Origin: Urechis unicinctus
Taxonomy: Eukaryota > Annelida > Polychaeta > Xenopneusta > Urechidae
NCBI GenBank assembly: GCA_034190875.2
Contig: CM067343.1
Location: 61,557,652-61,621,651, forward strand
Length of the DNA: 64,000 bases
Direction of reading: 5' to 3'
Part shown: piece by piece, positions 13,401 through 28,080 of the stretch
Numbering within the stretch: the stretch's first letter is position 1
How the letters are laid out: the number at the start of each line of letters is the position of its first letter
The notes under the pieces: model-generated
What the model was told of the DNA's origin: nothing
Databases searched by the model: none
The model's input: the letters and a program-made list of their open reading frames with translations, nothing else
Program-made: the position numbers and the translations under genes

Positions 13401-13883
13401 GATGAATTCAAACAATATCACTATATGGTCTTCGATTTTCTGTCTACTATTGAAAACCTATGTGTATTATAATATAACAAAGACAGTTTGGCCCTAGATG
13501 GAACCGTATGCTTTATTACAGCGGACACCGTGGCCTCGGTTGTTATACTGAGTCATGAGGTCAGCGGGATGATGGAGCGACCAATCACAGTTGTGACACG
13601 TATGACCTTAGTGTGTCATATTCCATTACAGCCTAGTAGAATTCATCAAAGGGCAATTTTACGATGCCCTTCATAAATGTTTTTAGTAATACAAAGACGT
13701 TTTGAGTGGTGTATGGGGAAAATATTCCATTGGATTAAAATTAACACAGCGAGAAAAACAAAGATACTGGGGACTTTATCGGTAAGAATATACAGCTGCT
13801 CTAGCAAGTATTGCTACATCACAAAGCTGTCACGTGGCAGTTCGGAGAGTTGTGCTAACTACTGTGAATATGGACATAACCTC

Positions 13884-13885
<2 letters not shown>

Positions 13886-13960
<75 letters not shown>
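13886..13960 (+). repeat. CT dinucleotide microsatellite
   Basis: About 75 bp of CT repeats with two TTT interruptions near the right end. The overlapping frames encode serine-leucine repeats and are artefacts. Confidence 0.97.
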
Positions 13961-13961
<1 letters not shown>

Positions 13962-15767
13962 TAAGCCCCACGAAAACATCGACCGTCATCAAACAGCCAC
14001 ACTGCTGGAAAGTTTAATTATTCACCCAGACAGTAGGTTACATCCAACCAGACACGCCAAACAAATCAAATATTGCCAACTCAAAAAGAACACGTAGTCA
14101 CCAACATAGCATCCCTCACCGATGCAACCTTCCACGAAACAATGGATAAACCACTATTCAAGCACAATTTAAAGCATTACGAATAGCCGCATGAACGATA
14201 CCAACAAATAACATCCATTCGAATATGATTCACATAAAGAAGCTTGATTGAGATGGACCAAAGCTGACATATTATATGAACGTCATTACCTACCATTATG
14301 TCATGGTAAATTCATTCATTTGCGTTCAACATTTCTGCATCATGCTGGTGTTGATATCCAAAGTCCCGTGCGTCAATATTTGATTAGAACATACGACAGC
14401 ACAAAAGGGTCCTTAACGATACTCATTACGCATTTACAACAAGTACGGCGCATGTTTGTGGTACACTGGGTGCATTTATGCCAATCTGCGTTGTAGCAAA
14501 GATCCCATTGGAGATAATTCAAAAAACTCCCGGTACCCCTTATAATAACCTAAGTAAGAGGCAGTGTATTGTCTTATTACTGCTCCGACAGAGAGCCAGA
14601 CAAGTGAGTAATCTTAGACTATAAGGTGATTCAATGAAATGACACTCCGCTGACACCGGCTCATAAGACAAAGGCATTGAAAGTTTGCTATGTTTTTGCT
14701 TTCTTTGCAACAATAGCTAAACATGAATGGTCAGCAAATTTGTGTCATACAGAAAATACATACCGGGGGCAAATGAGAATAAGTAACGATTTCCACTTCT
14801 GGTTATCTATGGTAGAGCGTTAGTGGTGTAACATGTATCAATTCAATGTCCACAATCATATAAATCATTACGTCGTTTCTTAAAAAGCAAATTGCACTAC
14901 AACGATATTGGACCACCACATCATTATCGAACCACAGGTACAGCTCCTCCCCGTCGTTCCAAGAAAGGTTGATTACATTATATTATATATCTAGCTCCAA
15001 GAAAACCAAACCTCATTAAGACACCTAAATCAATGTGCCGAATAGCGGGTACAGTTTCTGTCCGCGGGGATATCCTGGTTCATATTGTGTCTTTTTATAG
15101 TATGGATCCAACTGAAGACCCAATCCCCTTGGCTGCTTGAGTAGTATGTATGTTATTATCTATAGTTGTCAATCTGTTTGATGATGGCTTTTACTGGTTT
15201 ATAGATTACGTGGTTACAATGCTTGAGCCAGTTATTGGCGCGCTACATTACTTGACACCATCTCCCGCTGACTCCAATCTAAACACATTTCCTCACCAGT
15301 GTTACCAACATAGATTGCCTGAGCAAATATGTAATCGCTGCATAGTCAAATCGCCGTTTGTATTTTGACCCTAAGCCACATAATAAAAAAATTGCTTGAA
15401 ATCCATAAATAATTGGCTGGGTTAAGCGCAAGCCCAGAATCGTTTACTCATTGGGTTATCTCAAATGTCGTAGTTATCATTCAACATCACTAAAGTAATG
15501 AGACATTATATTTCAGTAAGTTATGAACGGGAATGATTAATGGCCAGCTACATAACATCGGTTGTGCTACACAGAATCTGTAACTCATGTAAAAGGCTAC
15601 ACATATTAAGTGTTTTATATCATAACTACGCAAATAGCCAATATGCAGTATAATTGGTTTCGGTAATCGATTTCTAGATAAACGCTTGGATCATGCAGAC
15701 ATTGAACTGTCTTAACAAGTGTTCATCTGAACACTTTATGTTCTAATGAAAACTACCAAAATCTGTA

Positions 15768-15892
15768 GAGCATCATCCGATATCGCTCATTGCGGACAGA
15801 GCATCATCCTTTATCGCTTAATGCGGGCAGAGCATCATCCTATATCGCTTAATGCGGGCAGAGCACCATCCTAAATCGCTTCATACGGGAAG
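15768..15892 (+). repeat. Four tandem copies of a 31-bp unit
   Basis: Units begin at 15768, 15799, 15830 and 15861, each starting GAGCATCATC (GAGCACCATC in the last) and continuing through an ATCGCTTAATGCGGG-like core. Divergence rises toward the outer copies. The units abut directly without unique spacers, so this is a minisatellite and not a CRISPR array. Confidence 0.92.
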
Positions 15893-16290
15893 ATGAAACA
15901 GGTATGTGGGTTATCACAGTCGTAAACCTCGGCCGTCTGGTTCGTCGTGTTGAGGAAGATCATGTTTCTTATCAAGATGTGCAAACGTCGTTTACGTTAA
16001 GTTTACCGGGAGATTGGGTATTAGAATTGCCTCAACTATCGGGCCTTTCTGTCATTAGCTGATGCCAATGTTGAATACAACTTACAATAACAGAATGATA
16101 GGAACAAGAACAAAGGAACTGCACATAACGGGCTCTATTGTAAAAGGAACAAAGTAACAACCGCTGTCGTTTGGATATGTCGGGGTATTGACAAAACCCT
16201 AAAAATACCCTCTTATAATCACAGTTAATAACAATGTTATACATGAATTCAGTCTGCGCATCAGCACGGATGGTCTTATAAGCACTGACA

Positions 16291-16309
16291 GCCCATGTTT
16301 TACATGGGC
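16291..16309 (+). other. Perfect 8-bp stem with a 3-base loop
   Basis: GCCCATGT, then TTT, then ACATGGGC. It could fold as a short hairpin. It has no T-run or neighbouring gene that would make it a terminator. Confidence 0.6.
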
Positions 16310-16559
16310 AAATAAGGACACAAGGCTATCAAATGTAACCCTACTCAATTCAATGTTACCATGCAGTGAAATTGTTTACGCCGACAATAGCAAGAATAAT
16401 GTCCAAAGGGAGAACACTATTGACTAAAATATAACCCAGGAAAAATTGTTCTTCCATGATTATATATAGGATAAACATTCATATTCTCTCTTGGGAATAG
16501 CCATATCATATTGCCAACGAACTGTCATATCATATCATATCCGGTATTTATCCTGAAAT

Positions 16560-16720
16560 GGGCCTTAAAGAGCAACCATAGAGATATGGTTATACAAGCT
16601 ACCGCTAGAGTGGTTACAAGTGTGAACAACTGAAATCATCTACTGTGGCATGTTAGCCCGTGTTGCTCACAATAATGCATGTTAACCAATGCCGATGCTT
16701 GGAACATATTTGCAGGAGCA
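16560..16720 (+). repeat. Palindrome block matching reverse complement of 56760-56600
   Basis: The two copies share acactctagcggtagctt-like sequence (here with an adjacent ggttacaagtgtgaacaactgaaatc), then a looser match through the AACCAATGCCGATG region. This block bridges the gap between the 13 kb and 18.7 kb mirror blocks. Confidence 0.8.
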
Positions 16721-18700
16721 AACAGGGTGTTGTCCTCGGTCACTGGGTTATATACGTAAATATTGGGGATTTGTTACGACGATCAAGGACTCGATTGTAT
16801 ATTAAAGTTATCCAGCATTGAACTCGATAATAATGCACAGGCAATATCCTTTCATTTGTTAATTTACGATAAAGGTTAATCGCTGTCATGATTATCACTA
16901 CCGTCCAAGCCTTAATTTAACAATCTTGTCATTACATCGTCCTACACATATCGACTTATGTTTATCACACATTGGGTATGTTTAAACTGTGTAATTTCGT
17001 GACGAGAACCAATCAGCGCATCTTGCTCAGACACAGAGCTCTATCATTGGAACCGCTTAGCAGCCAATATAAAGATGTTGTCGGCTTATTCTATCCTACC
17101 AGTCGATGTACCAAAATGCTCCCTAATAACAACGTTATCAATTATATAAGATCAGAGGGGTCATTGGGAAAAGAAAGAAATGGCGTTATGCACTGTATTA
17201 TAAGGATCTCAGCGTTATCAAACACGAAGAAAACAACCGAGCCCCCCAGTGGATTGGCTTCATTGAGATTCCTCATACAATAAAGATAAACTAAAACAGG
17301 TAGTCAAGTATGAGCTGCCGTACATCAAACACAAGAAGCCACGTAGCACACAAAGCTGCCGCTCTAATTCTTATCATGATTTTTTAAGCTAGTGTAATTG
17401 GATATCATTTTCGCTAAGGCGTGATAGTACAACACTTTCTTGAAAAGACCCTGTCAGGAGATATGCTTGATGTAGGCCACTAGGCTAAATAGGGGCATGA
17501 TGCTACCAAACCTAATCATTTATACCATATTTAATAAAGCAACACTTTTGACAAATGCACATTTAATGTCTAATGGGCATTAGCATAATCAAATGTCACC
17601 TAAAGTATGTGGATTGGCTCTACTCGTCTGTTATGAATATTAACTGGAGACAATGAGAGCAATTTATGGTCATTTATATATCATCCATTGCAGTTTCATT
17701 ATTGCAAACACTATCCTCCTCGTTTACATTGCCAATCCAAAAGGCTTTTTCATGTAATATATCCGTTGCTGCATTATTGCACATGCTAGCCGATTGATGT
17801 GTAGATAGAGATCAAATAAATCATCTGGCAACCAATCATTGACATTGAAAATTGCACTTGCAGAAGTAATTACTTCCAATTAACACATTTCCATAAATTG
17901 CACTCATCATGGAAATGTGCAATCGGTAATCGATAATGTCCATAAACTCACTTGTGTTTAGAGCAGGGAAAAGGACGGACAAGTCTATTGATGCAAACGA
18001 AGATATTTCATTGTCGTTGGGTTGTGGAGGCAAATTCAAATGAGATCTTAACGGTGTATGCCAGTAAAGCATAGACTTATAAAGCACAAATCGCAAGCAG
18101 CAATTGGGACTGGAAACCTGAAATGGCTCGTAATGCTATTGCGTATGAATTTCATTTAAGGCTTTACGAATATATTTACAATTACTTTACCTTTGCATAC
18201 TGATGATAGTGTTGATCGCATAGTGGTCAGGGATATAGAGGACGTGCAAAATGCTACAGGTGGTATGGTTGTAAATTAAATATATTTATTTTTTCTCGGT
18301 TTGAGAGAACAAATCCAAACCAGCGGTTCGTTGATTCAGTCTTAGTACCTTGACGATGTGAACACACAATATGGATCAGCAATATTACCAGGTTCATCAA
18401 AATAACACTTCCATTGGACGGTATATATAACAGTATTGACGAATAAACTATGTCCAATGAACAGGTTACTACATGAGCATAGATATAAGCGTCAACAGCG
18501 ACAGCATCGCGATTATTATTCATATTCATGCTTCATTCATCCCCATTCATTCATCAACACATGTTTATTATGCATTTTGCATTAGGTTTGTCAAATGGGA
18601 ACGTCTGTATGTCTGTGATACGTGACATGCAGTTGAAATGTCAATACTGCCCTTTATTTGGTGACCAAAAACTCAAAATTAGAAGTTCTGAGAAGCCGTA
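16720..18700. other. Left-arm stretch without a confident partner
   Basis: The mirror interval (55690-56600) is occupied mainly by TA, GA and TG repeats, so homology may have been overwritten there. Frames at 16972-17283 (103 codons), 17836-18096, 18254-18529 and 18528-18752 show no recognisable domain. None has supporting evidence as a gene. Confidence 0.45.
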
Positions 18701-19140
18701 TCACAAGGCTCAAAGCAGTATTGCCTCTGCTGAGATTGTTCCATCTCGATAACACCACTGCCTTGGTGGAGCATTTCTAGTCATCCCAATTGGCAATTTC
18801 TACTGACAATTTCCACGTCATATCTCCTTATAGGTGTTCGTATGGCTTACACTTTGAACCGAGAGTGATGTCACAAAGGAATGTCACACCAGGGAATTTC
18901 AAGTGAAGGTTGGACAATCAAATTGATCCCGGGATTTCAGCGCTGCTTGATTCACCGCTATGTATAACACGGTCATATGTGTTATTGATGTTGATTGCGT
19001 TCGAGGAAATATTTCCTCAGAGAATTCTTCCTAATGGACGGTGACATTTATGGCAACAAGACGTTGCACTGAATATGTGCCAGTATATGCTATCATTGCA
19101 CTCAAGAAGCGATATAGTTTATTCGGTTCGTGTAAATGTC
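18700..19140 (-). repeat. Palindrome block matching reverse complement of 55610-55000
   Basis: Reading the minus strand, the block shares GAAATTGCCAATTGGGATGA, GTTATCGAGATGGAACAA and AGGCAATACT with the plus strand at 55515-55600, then GCGGTGAATC near 55200 and a GAAGCG-TTTATTCGGTTCGTG-like run near 55010-55045. An insertion interrupts homology immediately after it, at about 19145. Confidence 0.85.
18722..18832 (-). pseudogene. Broken copy of the small frame at 55493-55600
   Basis: The minus strand starts with a matching ATG and reads MTWKLSVEIANWDD. A TAG replaces the tyrosine codon of the partner, and a one-base deletion then shifts the frame, after which VIEMEQSQQRQY is recovered. The right-arm copy has neither lesion. 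This is direct evidence that a small translated-looking frame existed before the duplication diverged. Confidence 0.45.
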
Positions 19141-19144
19141 CTGT

Positions 19145-20609
19145 AACGATTAGGGGATCTAAGTGCTGTAGTAGTAAGATTTAAGGATCAAATCCAACCG
19201 AGAATGGAGTGAGGCAGAATTTATAAAAAGTCATAGCCGTGTTATTACGCCATATCGATAGAATAATAATAATCGATAGTGAATAATTCGCAAAATCAAT
19301 AGACAAAACATACCATATTGACATCAAGTTTCCGACAATCATTGGGAAGAACTTAGGAGAATTACATTATCTAGATAGTTCCGGCGATAAGATGCGATTA
19401 TCATATAACATAAACGCGTAGCAGTACAAGCATAATGTGAAGAAACGTATCTTTATAATCAGACACATATGAAGTGACTCCATAGCATATTTGTTACAAT
19501 TGCACCAAAGCAATTAAAAACACGATGTTAACAATAAAATTTTTCAACCGAGGTGGAAAGTCAAACAGGAATTACGACATAACCCACAGCTAAGCAATTA
19601 CGCTATTATGATAGAGTATGAATACAAGTGATATGAAAATAATCTGAGGCAGCCAAAGCATATTATATTGGTACCAAAATATCGGCTGTCATTAGAAAGA
19701 CATAAAACGGACAAATGGTATGATTCATGTGAGAAATTTGTCTTAACCGTGATATCACATATGAGCCTGGACCAATAATAGAATAAACGTAGCACACGTA
19801 ATGTGTACAGCATTCACGTAGATCAGAGAGCAGCTAATCAGGAGATGTTAATGCATATCACGATGTTAATACATGAATTAGATTTGAGATCACAAAGTGC
19901 TTATTTTAGCGTGTCGATTTGTCTGTTAAGCAGCACGTGACACAGGTTTGTCAATGGTGATCGATATTTGGTTGAGTGCTTATGGCTAGAACGAGCGCCG
20001 TGTAACCAATGACCAAGCGCAATCCATCGAGTTACAAACAAACTTAGTCTTTTTCATTTCATGCTTTAATGCAGTTATTTATATGGTCAATATATAGATA
20101 TCCGGTGGTAGGCTGGCCATTGAAGATACCTTTCATCAGACAAAAGTAGTCATTTAGCCTCCGTACTGCGATTGGAATTGTCGGTTACGTTTCGCCATAA
20201 CAACTAAGCAGCCAGCTATTGACAACATAATTGGGACCAACTGGCTAACCAAATATTCCCCAAATTGTCACAAAAGACACTGATGGCAGAGGTGATTTGT
20301 AATGCGAAGCCAGACTGTCAGAGCGCTGCCCCGAATGGGGTTACCCCAATAATGAGGATGTGGACCGATTCTCAAAGTATGACACACGATGAAAACGTCA
20401 CTTTGAGCATCTAAACAAAACAAATAAGCAGGCTATCATCAGTGGCATTCATTGACAATGGACATCAACATTGACATATCAGTGGGACAGTAGGGGTTGA
20501 CACCTATTAAGATATTAATGCGCACAATATAATGCGTATGTAATGTTATGTTGCATCTTATGTTTCTAAATACAAACATGACACTTCATCACAATTCAAC
20601 ATCAACGAT
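19145..20609. mobile_element. 1.46 kb insertion specific to the left arm, possible mobile element
   Basis: Mirror homology stops at about 19145 and resumes at about 20605, while the right arm is continuous at the corresponding point (about 54995-55000). The six bases AACGAT occur at both junctions (19145-19150 and 20604-20609) and could be a target-site duplication. I see no terminal inverted repeats, poly(A) tail or transposase or reverse transcriptase frame. The longest frame inside is 71 codons (19598-19813, minus). It may be a non-autonomous element, or the right arm may have suffered a deletion instead. Confidence 0.45.
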
Positions 20610-21009
20610 GCCATAAATTATGTCTAAACACTGAAAACAAAACATTTTATTTGCTTATGGACGAATACTAATCCTAGTAAAATACATTGTATATTTACTC
20701 AGTGTTAAGATACCTAAATACTAAAGCGGTATGATGATATATTGCCTTCTTAGACACAACCTTTCCATTACGACAGTTTACAACTCGATAATCAAAACGT
20801 AAGTCTCTGTTGCAGCTATGGTGAATGGGATGTTGCTCGACGAAAGGCTGCTCTTCCTTGGTAGAATGTGTGCAAATTTCCAGTACATGTGATGACTAAA
20901 CTTTGCTGTTCATGTGCGAGCAAGGAAAAATCAAGAACTGAGGAAAGAACTTTACCAGTCATGGCATTTTCCTATAGTGAATTCCATCATTTATTCTTGT
21001 AGCGTGTAA

Positions 21010-21410
21010 AAAGTAACGAAATATTCTTACTAGGCTGATTAGACAGAGTGACAGAGAGACAGAGGGAGAGATGAGTAGGGAATAAATGAGTCGAGAATAA
21101 AAGAGAGGAAAGACGGTGTAGTGGCACATATAGAGATAAAAGATTGAAAGGGGTTGGATGTTGGGGATGCTGGTGTATGGGAATAAACCGTGTGCTGCAA
21201 AATAGGGACAATGCTGAAATTGGGAGCGACAAGCGAAAGATGACAAAGCAGTCGTTAGCTATGTTAATGACAGAGATGGCTGTCGGCGCGGTCGGTAGCG
21301 CCTCTCTATAATATGATGTCAATAGATATGCACCAACCCCAGGACGATTTATCAAGACACAACAGCTGATGGTGACCGATAAGCTGATACCATCCAAAAG
21401 CTCCCAGTAT
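21010..21410. repeat. Purine-rich insert absent from the right arm
   Basis: Homology to the right arm covers about 20875-21005 and resumes near 21690, but the interval around 21040-21240 has no counterpart there. The plus strand is rich in GAGAGA, GGGAG and GAAAG runs. The longest frame of the whole window (20987-21484 minus, 165 codons) runs through it, and its C-terminal half is a P/L/S/H-rich translation of this pyrimidine-biased strand. I do not consider that frame a gene. Confidence 0.55.
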
Positions 21411-21699
21411 GCTGAGCACACTAATGACCCGAACTCACCATATTGATTTACGACACCAGCACAGCTTTTGGGTGGCATGGGCAAATGTGCTAACAGCGGT
21501 AGATAGGGAATTGGTCGATAAAGGGGTTAATTGCTGCTGATAAACTATATTTAGTCGATTCATTGATCAAAACATTTGCATGATGGTTATTAATCATGCG
21601 GTCTACATTCTCCACCAACCTAGCGAAAGGGTATTGTAGCACAATACGGCCACGGAAACACCCAACATGACTAAGGTTATTTGAGAACATGATCACCAG

Positions 21700-21987
21700 A
21701 TGGTCATGCGATGCGATTCTAAGCGCTCCTCGATTATTCTTAGCCCCATTATCAACGTTCTTTCTAGTGTCCGCGTGATAGACTACTACGGGAATTGCCT
21801 GTTTCAGACCGTGTGGGCACCGATGTATCGGTACAAATTGTTACTTAATAGGTTTATTGCATTAGTTGGTGTATATTCCATTGTATACCATAGTCTTAAT
21901 AAACCTATAGCGGTTTGGAAGTTGCGTCATTTACATAACGCACCCAAGCGTGAGGTTACCAACCAACTGCATGTCAACAATGATTAG
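21700..21987 (+). pseudogene. Frame with partial similarity to minus frame at 54313-54747
   Basis: The N-terminal half (VMRCDSKRSSIILSPIINVL then SSVRVIDYYG) aligns with VMRYSLDVHLYWPCIMARH and VLSSVHMIGL from 54313-54747. DNA similarity is good over 21700-21860 and again over 21870-21995, where a cttgggtgcgttatgtaaa-like run is shared in inverted orientation. The two frames are in register over part of the match only. Both ends differ. It could be a degraded gene lying convergent to the relic at 22.4-23.2 kb, or only a chance frame. Confidence 0.3.
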
Positions 21988-22154
21988 GGGATATGACGAT
22001 TTATTCGTTCACCTCGTATTATAACAAAATAGTCTAGAGTACCACTATCTTTGGTGAATATCATTTAGTGTTTGTGGTGGCAAACACCATGAATGAATGA
22101 GGAAAAATCGTGGATGATATGCACTGGTTGATCCTTAACTACCAGCTGTATATA

Positions 22155-22174
22155 ACACACACACACACACACAC
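22155..22174 (+). repeat. AC microsatellite, about 20 bp
   Basis: Ten AC units are followed by a short AT run. It lies within a left-arm stretch that otherwise matches 53.9-54.2 kb, where no such run is present. Confidence 0.9.
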
Positions 22175-22410
22175 ATATATAAACCGCTAGAAACACCAGC
22201 AAGGCCCCTTAATGATAATGGGGCATTCGGGGGTTTACTAAACGAACTGTGGTAGGATTCGTGCTTTGCATAATGCATATTTTGTAAGACACTCGTGGCT
22301 ATACTATTGAATTATCTCAACAAGTCGGTACTTTAAAAAAATGAAATAAGCCCTAGCATGCGAGATATTCATCTGCTGAATGCCTCATTGAAAACTGCAA
22401 ACGCCGAAAT

Positions 22411-23230
22411 TTATTCTCCCTCCTGTTGCAACATCTCGACTGCTCGACCAGGTGGCAAATAATTGATAGACGTGTATTGAGTCAGCTTTAGTTGGTAATT
22501 TGTACTGGATCCTGGGACAAATCGAAAGATATCCTTTTGGTAATTTGCCTGGATGACGGTTGTTGATTGACCAGTATGTTCAAGATATGATAAGTGGTGT
22601 CCCGAAGTCCACATACTGACTAATTAATGGAATTCAAAATGAATATTCAGAAGAACACAATATATCCTTTTTAAAGACGCATATACCTTCCCACTGCCAC
22701 TCCCATTGTAGCAGCAAATACCATATCTTAATAGCAGGTTTTCTTGTTAAGAAATAGTCGCACCTACTTCTGCCTGTATTTGTATCCCAGCTTTACAATC
22801 TTTTGCTGCATGCTTAGGTGCATGATCAGCAAATATTTGGTAATAAGACGGTATGGTATTAGTGCACAGTCTATCATATTTTCTTTTTGAAGCGGTCTGC
22901 AACTTCCTCAACAGATCTGTTAAGAGCTTGGTGCACACAAACATAAACTGGAAAGGGTTATGCCATCAAATATTCATTTTGTGAAGAATAAAGGCACCCT
23001 CCCAAAACCATGGGTTCGTACCATCTCTCAAACAAGTGCAACTCGTCTTCGTCCGACACAGTGTAATTGGTAAAATATACAACACTATAATGATTCCAAG
23101 TTAAGGAGTCAGTGCCACTTACCCTGTTAACAAGAGATTTCCGCAAACGCCAGTGGCATGTCTTCAATCGCCAAGCTCGACGACTGACGATACAGTGTCA
23201 ACAAAATGTGACTACACCTAGGTTGGTCAC
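22411..23230 (-). pseudogene. Best coding relic of the duplicated unit (minus copy)
   Basis: Three successive minus frames cover this stretch: 23167-22958, 22944-22747 and 22614-22411. They lie in different registers, so the gene is broken or spliced. The first contains TCHWRLRKSLVNRV, the third GHHLSYLEHTGQSTTVIQ and GRAVEMLQQ. The right arm carries TCHWRFWQSIVNW near 53360-53400 and GHHFSYIDHIGQSTTVIQ and GRAVGILQQ at 53700-53870. In the third segment the copies differ largely at third codon positions and by a 9-base, in-frame gap. That is the pattern left by past protein constraint. I do not recognise the family, and no catalytic motif is evident. Confidence 0.55.
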
Positions 23231-24024
23231 ATCTTACAACTTATTACAGTTGAGTATAAAAGATGTCTTGGAATAACTGAAATATATAATAAATGAATCT
23301 TATTGTTTTCGTAGATGTATACTTGATGGATATTTCGGCTTTACAAGGCACAAAATGATTTAACTGACAAAACACGAAACGAAAAAGCAGGAGTTCTTAC
23401 AAGTGGATGTACAGGTGGATGTAATCAAAATTCGCTTTCAAAATATTTTACAACTATTTTAAAGAGTTCATTGATATTTAAGAATTCGCATCATTATTTA
23501 AATAGTTACTTTGTTGGAGACCGTAAACTTACTAAGTACTTAGGATCAAGTCATACATATTGTGCACTCGACAGCATAGTGACTTGGCAGGTTTCAGACA
23601 ACTTCTGATTACGGCTAATAAACTGTCAAAATCAATGCCAGAAAGACTCAGTTTATGATTTCACCACGAATGTAAGTGTCCATTTACTCTTTTCTATGAC
23701 TCAAATTCGAAGCAATTATATAACGTACATCTTACTTTGTATATATCATATTTGCCATATCAACTAGCAATAACGGTTACGAATAAATGACATGTTTTGT
23801 GCGATAGTCATCGTGGCTTAATGTACAGCAAATCATTACTTGAACGGACAACCCGTTTCCCGTTTTATACTAAGAATATAGTTCCTTAATGTATCTATAG
23901 AGTATTATTAGCAAACGCCTATGCAACTTGCCAAAATGAATTAAAGAGCGTGTTCGTAATAGCGCGATGCTATTAACTTTGATAATGGTGCGCCGAAACA
24001 TCGCGTTAGAGATTTATTCATATG

Positions 24025-26836
<2,812 letters not shown>

Positions 26837-26839
26837 TTA

Positions 26840-28080
26840 AGACATAAACCTTCGACCCAGGTGCCTAGCCCTATCCAGTTTGACAGAAATTTAAAAAATG
26901 TAAGAACAATTTATGATTAAAACTTGCTGCACATATTTACGTTAATCGCCCAGCATATCATTGTTGCTTATAAGCTACTTATTTATCCCGCTTTTCATAT
27001 GTTAAAGAGACTGTTCAGACACATATAAGGCAATCAGGGATCATTTCGTTATTACATTACTACGATTAACGCAGACGTAAGTAATGACATCTTCTAATTT
27101 GTGCCGCCGAGTTTACATGATGGAAGTTATGTTGATAAGTTTTTAACATTATTATTTGACTGGAAATGTTCATGATATACTGTGGAGATCTGTTTTATTC
27201 AGTTATGTCGTTCCATCGATAACGGTCCCTCCCTAAAACCATGAACTACACGAATGTTAGCTGTAAATCATAACGCGCTCTGAATTTACCTCGCTAACGA
27301 TGTGTATTCTTCCGCTTTAGTTACATAATGTAGATTTCATAAAATCTTCACTCATTCAAGTTGTGGGCATAATTGTGCACACATTAGACCGACAAGCAGG
27401 AAGGATAATGTCCGACAACATAAATGGCGACTGTCGAAGCAAGGATCTTTTTTCTGAGACCACAGCGCCGCGTAGCGACTGAAAGTCTGAAAATGTAACA
27501 TTTTTGGTTTCCAAGGTGCTGTTACCAAGCAGCTTGCTAGGCAACCACTTTCCTTATATGGGGCTGAACAGTCTCTTTAATATATCACCATGAATATCCG
27601 ATTAAATGCTGTACAGTGTTCTGTCGAAGTTGCGGAGTCGACATAGTATGTTTATTTCATGTTCTAGAAGTGACGGACTAGATTCTTCGTGTCTACGAGG
27701 AACATTGCGCTAGCAAGGTCTATGTTGAGCGGCATGAATACTACAACTCAGACATAATATGTAATGTGGGCAGAACGACAATGCCCAGAGCAGTGAAGAA
27801 CCATTGTTGGTATGCCTTTGGCTGCTGTAAAGTGTTTTGGGTACTCTGAATCGACAATGTACATAAGATAGATAAAAGTAATGCACAAATACACAATTGC
27901 TCTCAGATTTTGCAAACAAGAACGTAACGTTGGCGACTTTCTATATTTACTACTGAATAACGCTAGCACCATGCAATATGACATTTTGACAATGTCACAT
28001 GATGGAAACGGTCCAAGAAGACATTTCTATGCGTGAATTGCTATGAACAAAAATAATTCTCGATTAAATTTCTCTTCCAA
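26840..28080. other. Left-arm stretch without a right-arm partner found
   Basis: There is no gene I can support. A block at about 27865-27960 resembles 33095-33180 in direct orientation (aatacacaa, then gcaagaatgtaac-like). Frames at 27356-27544, 27710-27919 and 27748-27984 (all minus) have no recognised motif. Confidence 0.45.

Larger units (their letters stand above)
13400..16560. other. Mostly unmatched part of the left arm
   Basis: Apart from the CT microsatellite and a 31-bp tandem repeat I find no supported feature. The expected mirror interval (56760-57690) is much shorter, so part of this stretch is probably an insertion here or a deletion in the right arm. Short frames at 13488-13676, 14248-14496 and 15150-15368 have no recognisable motifs and no conserved mirror. 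Confidence 0.45.

Noticed and set aside
13677..14097. Two overlapping plus frames ending or beginning in SLSLSL
   Set aside because: Open only because the CT microsatellite has no stops in those registers.
15768..15892. Possible CRISPR array (regular 31-bp repeats)
   Set aside because: Units are directly adjacent with no unique spacers, and the setting is eukaryotic with no cas genes.
20987..21484. 165-codon minus frame, the longest ATG frame in the window
   Set aside because: Its second half is the translation of a pyrimidine-biased strand (P, L, S, H rich) that is missing from the mirror copy, and its first half does not stay open in the right arm. It has no recognisable domain.
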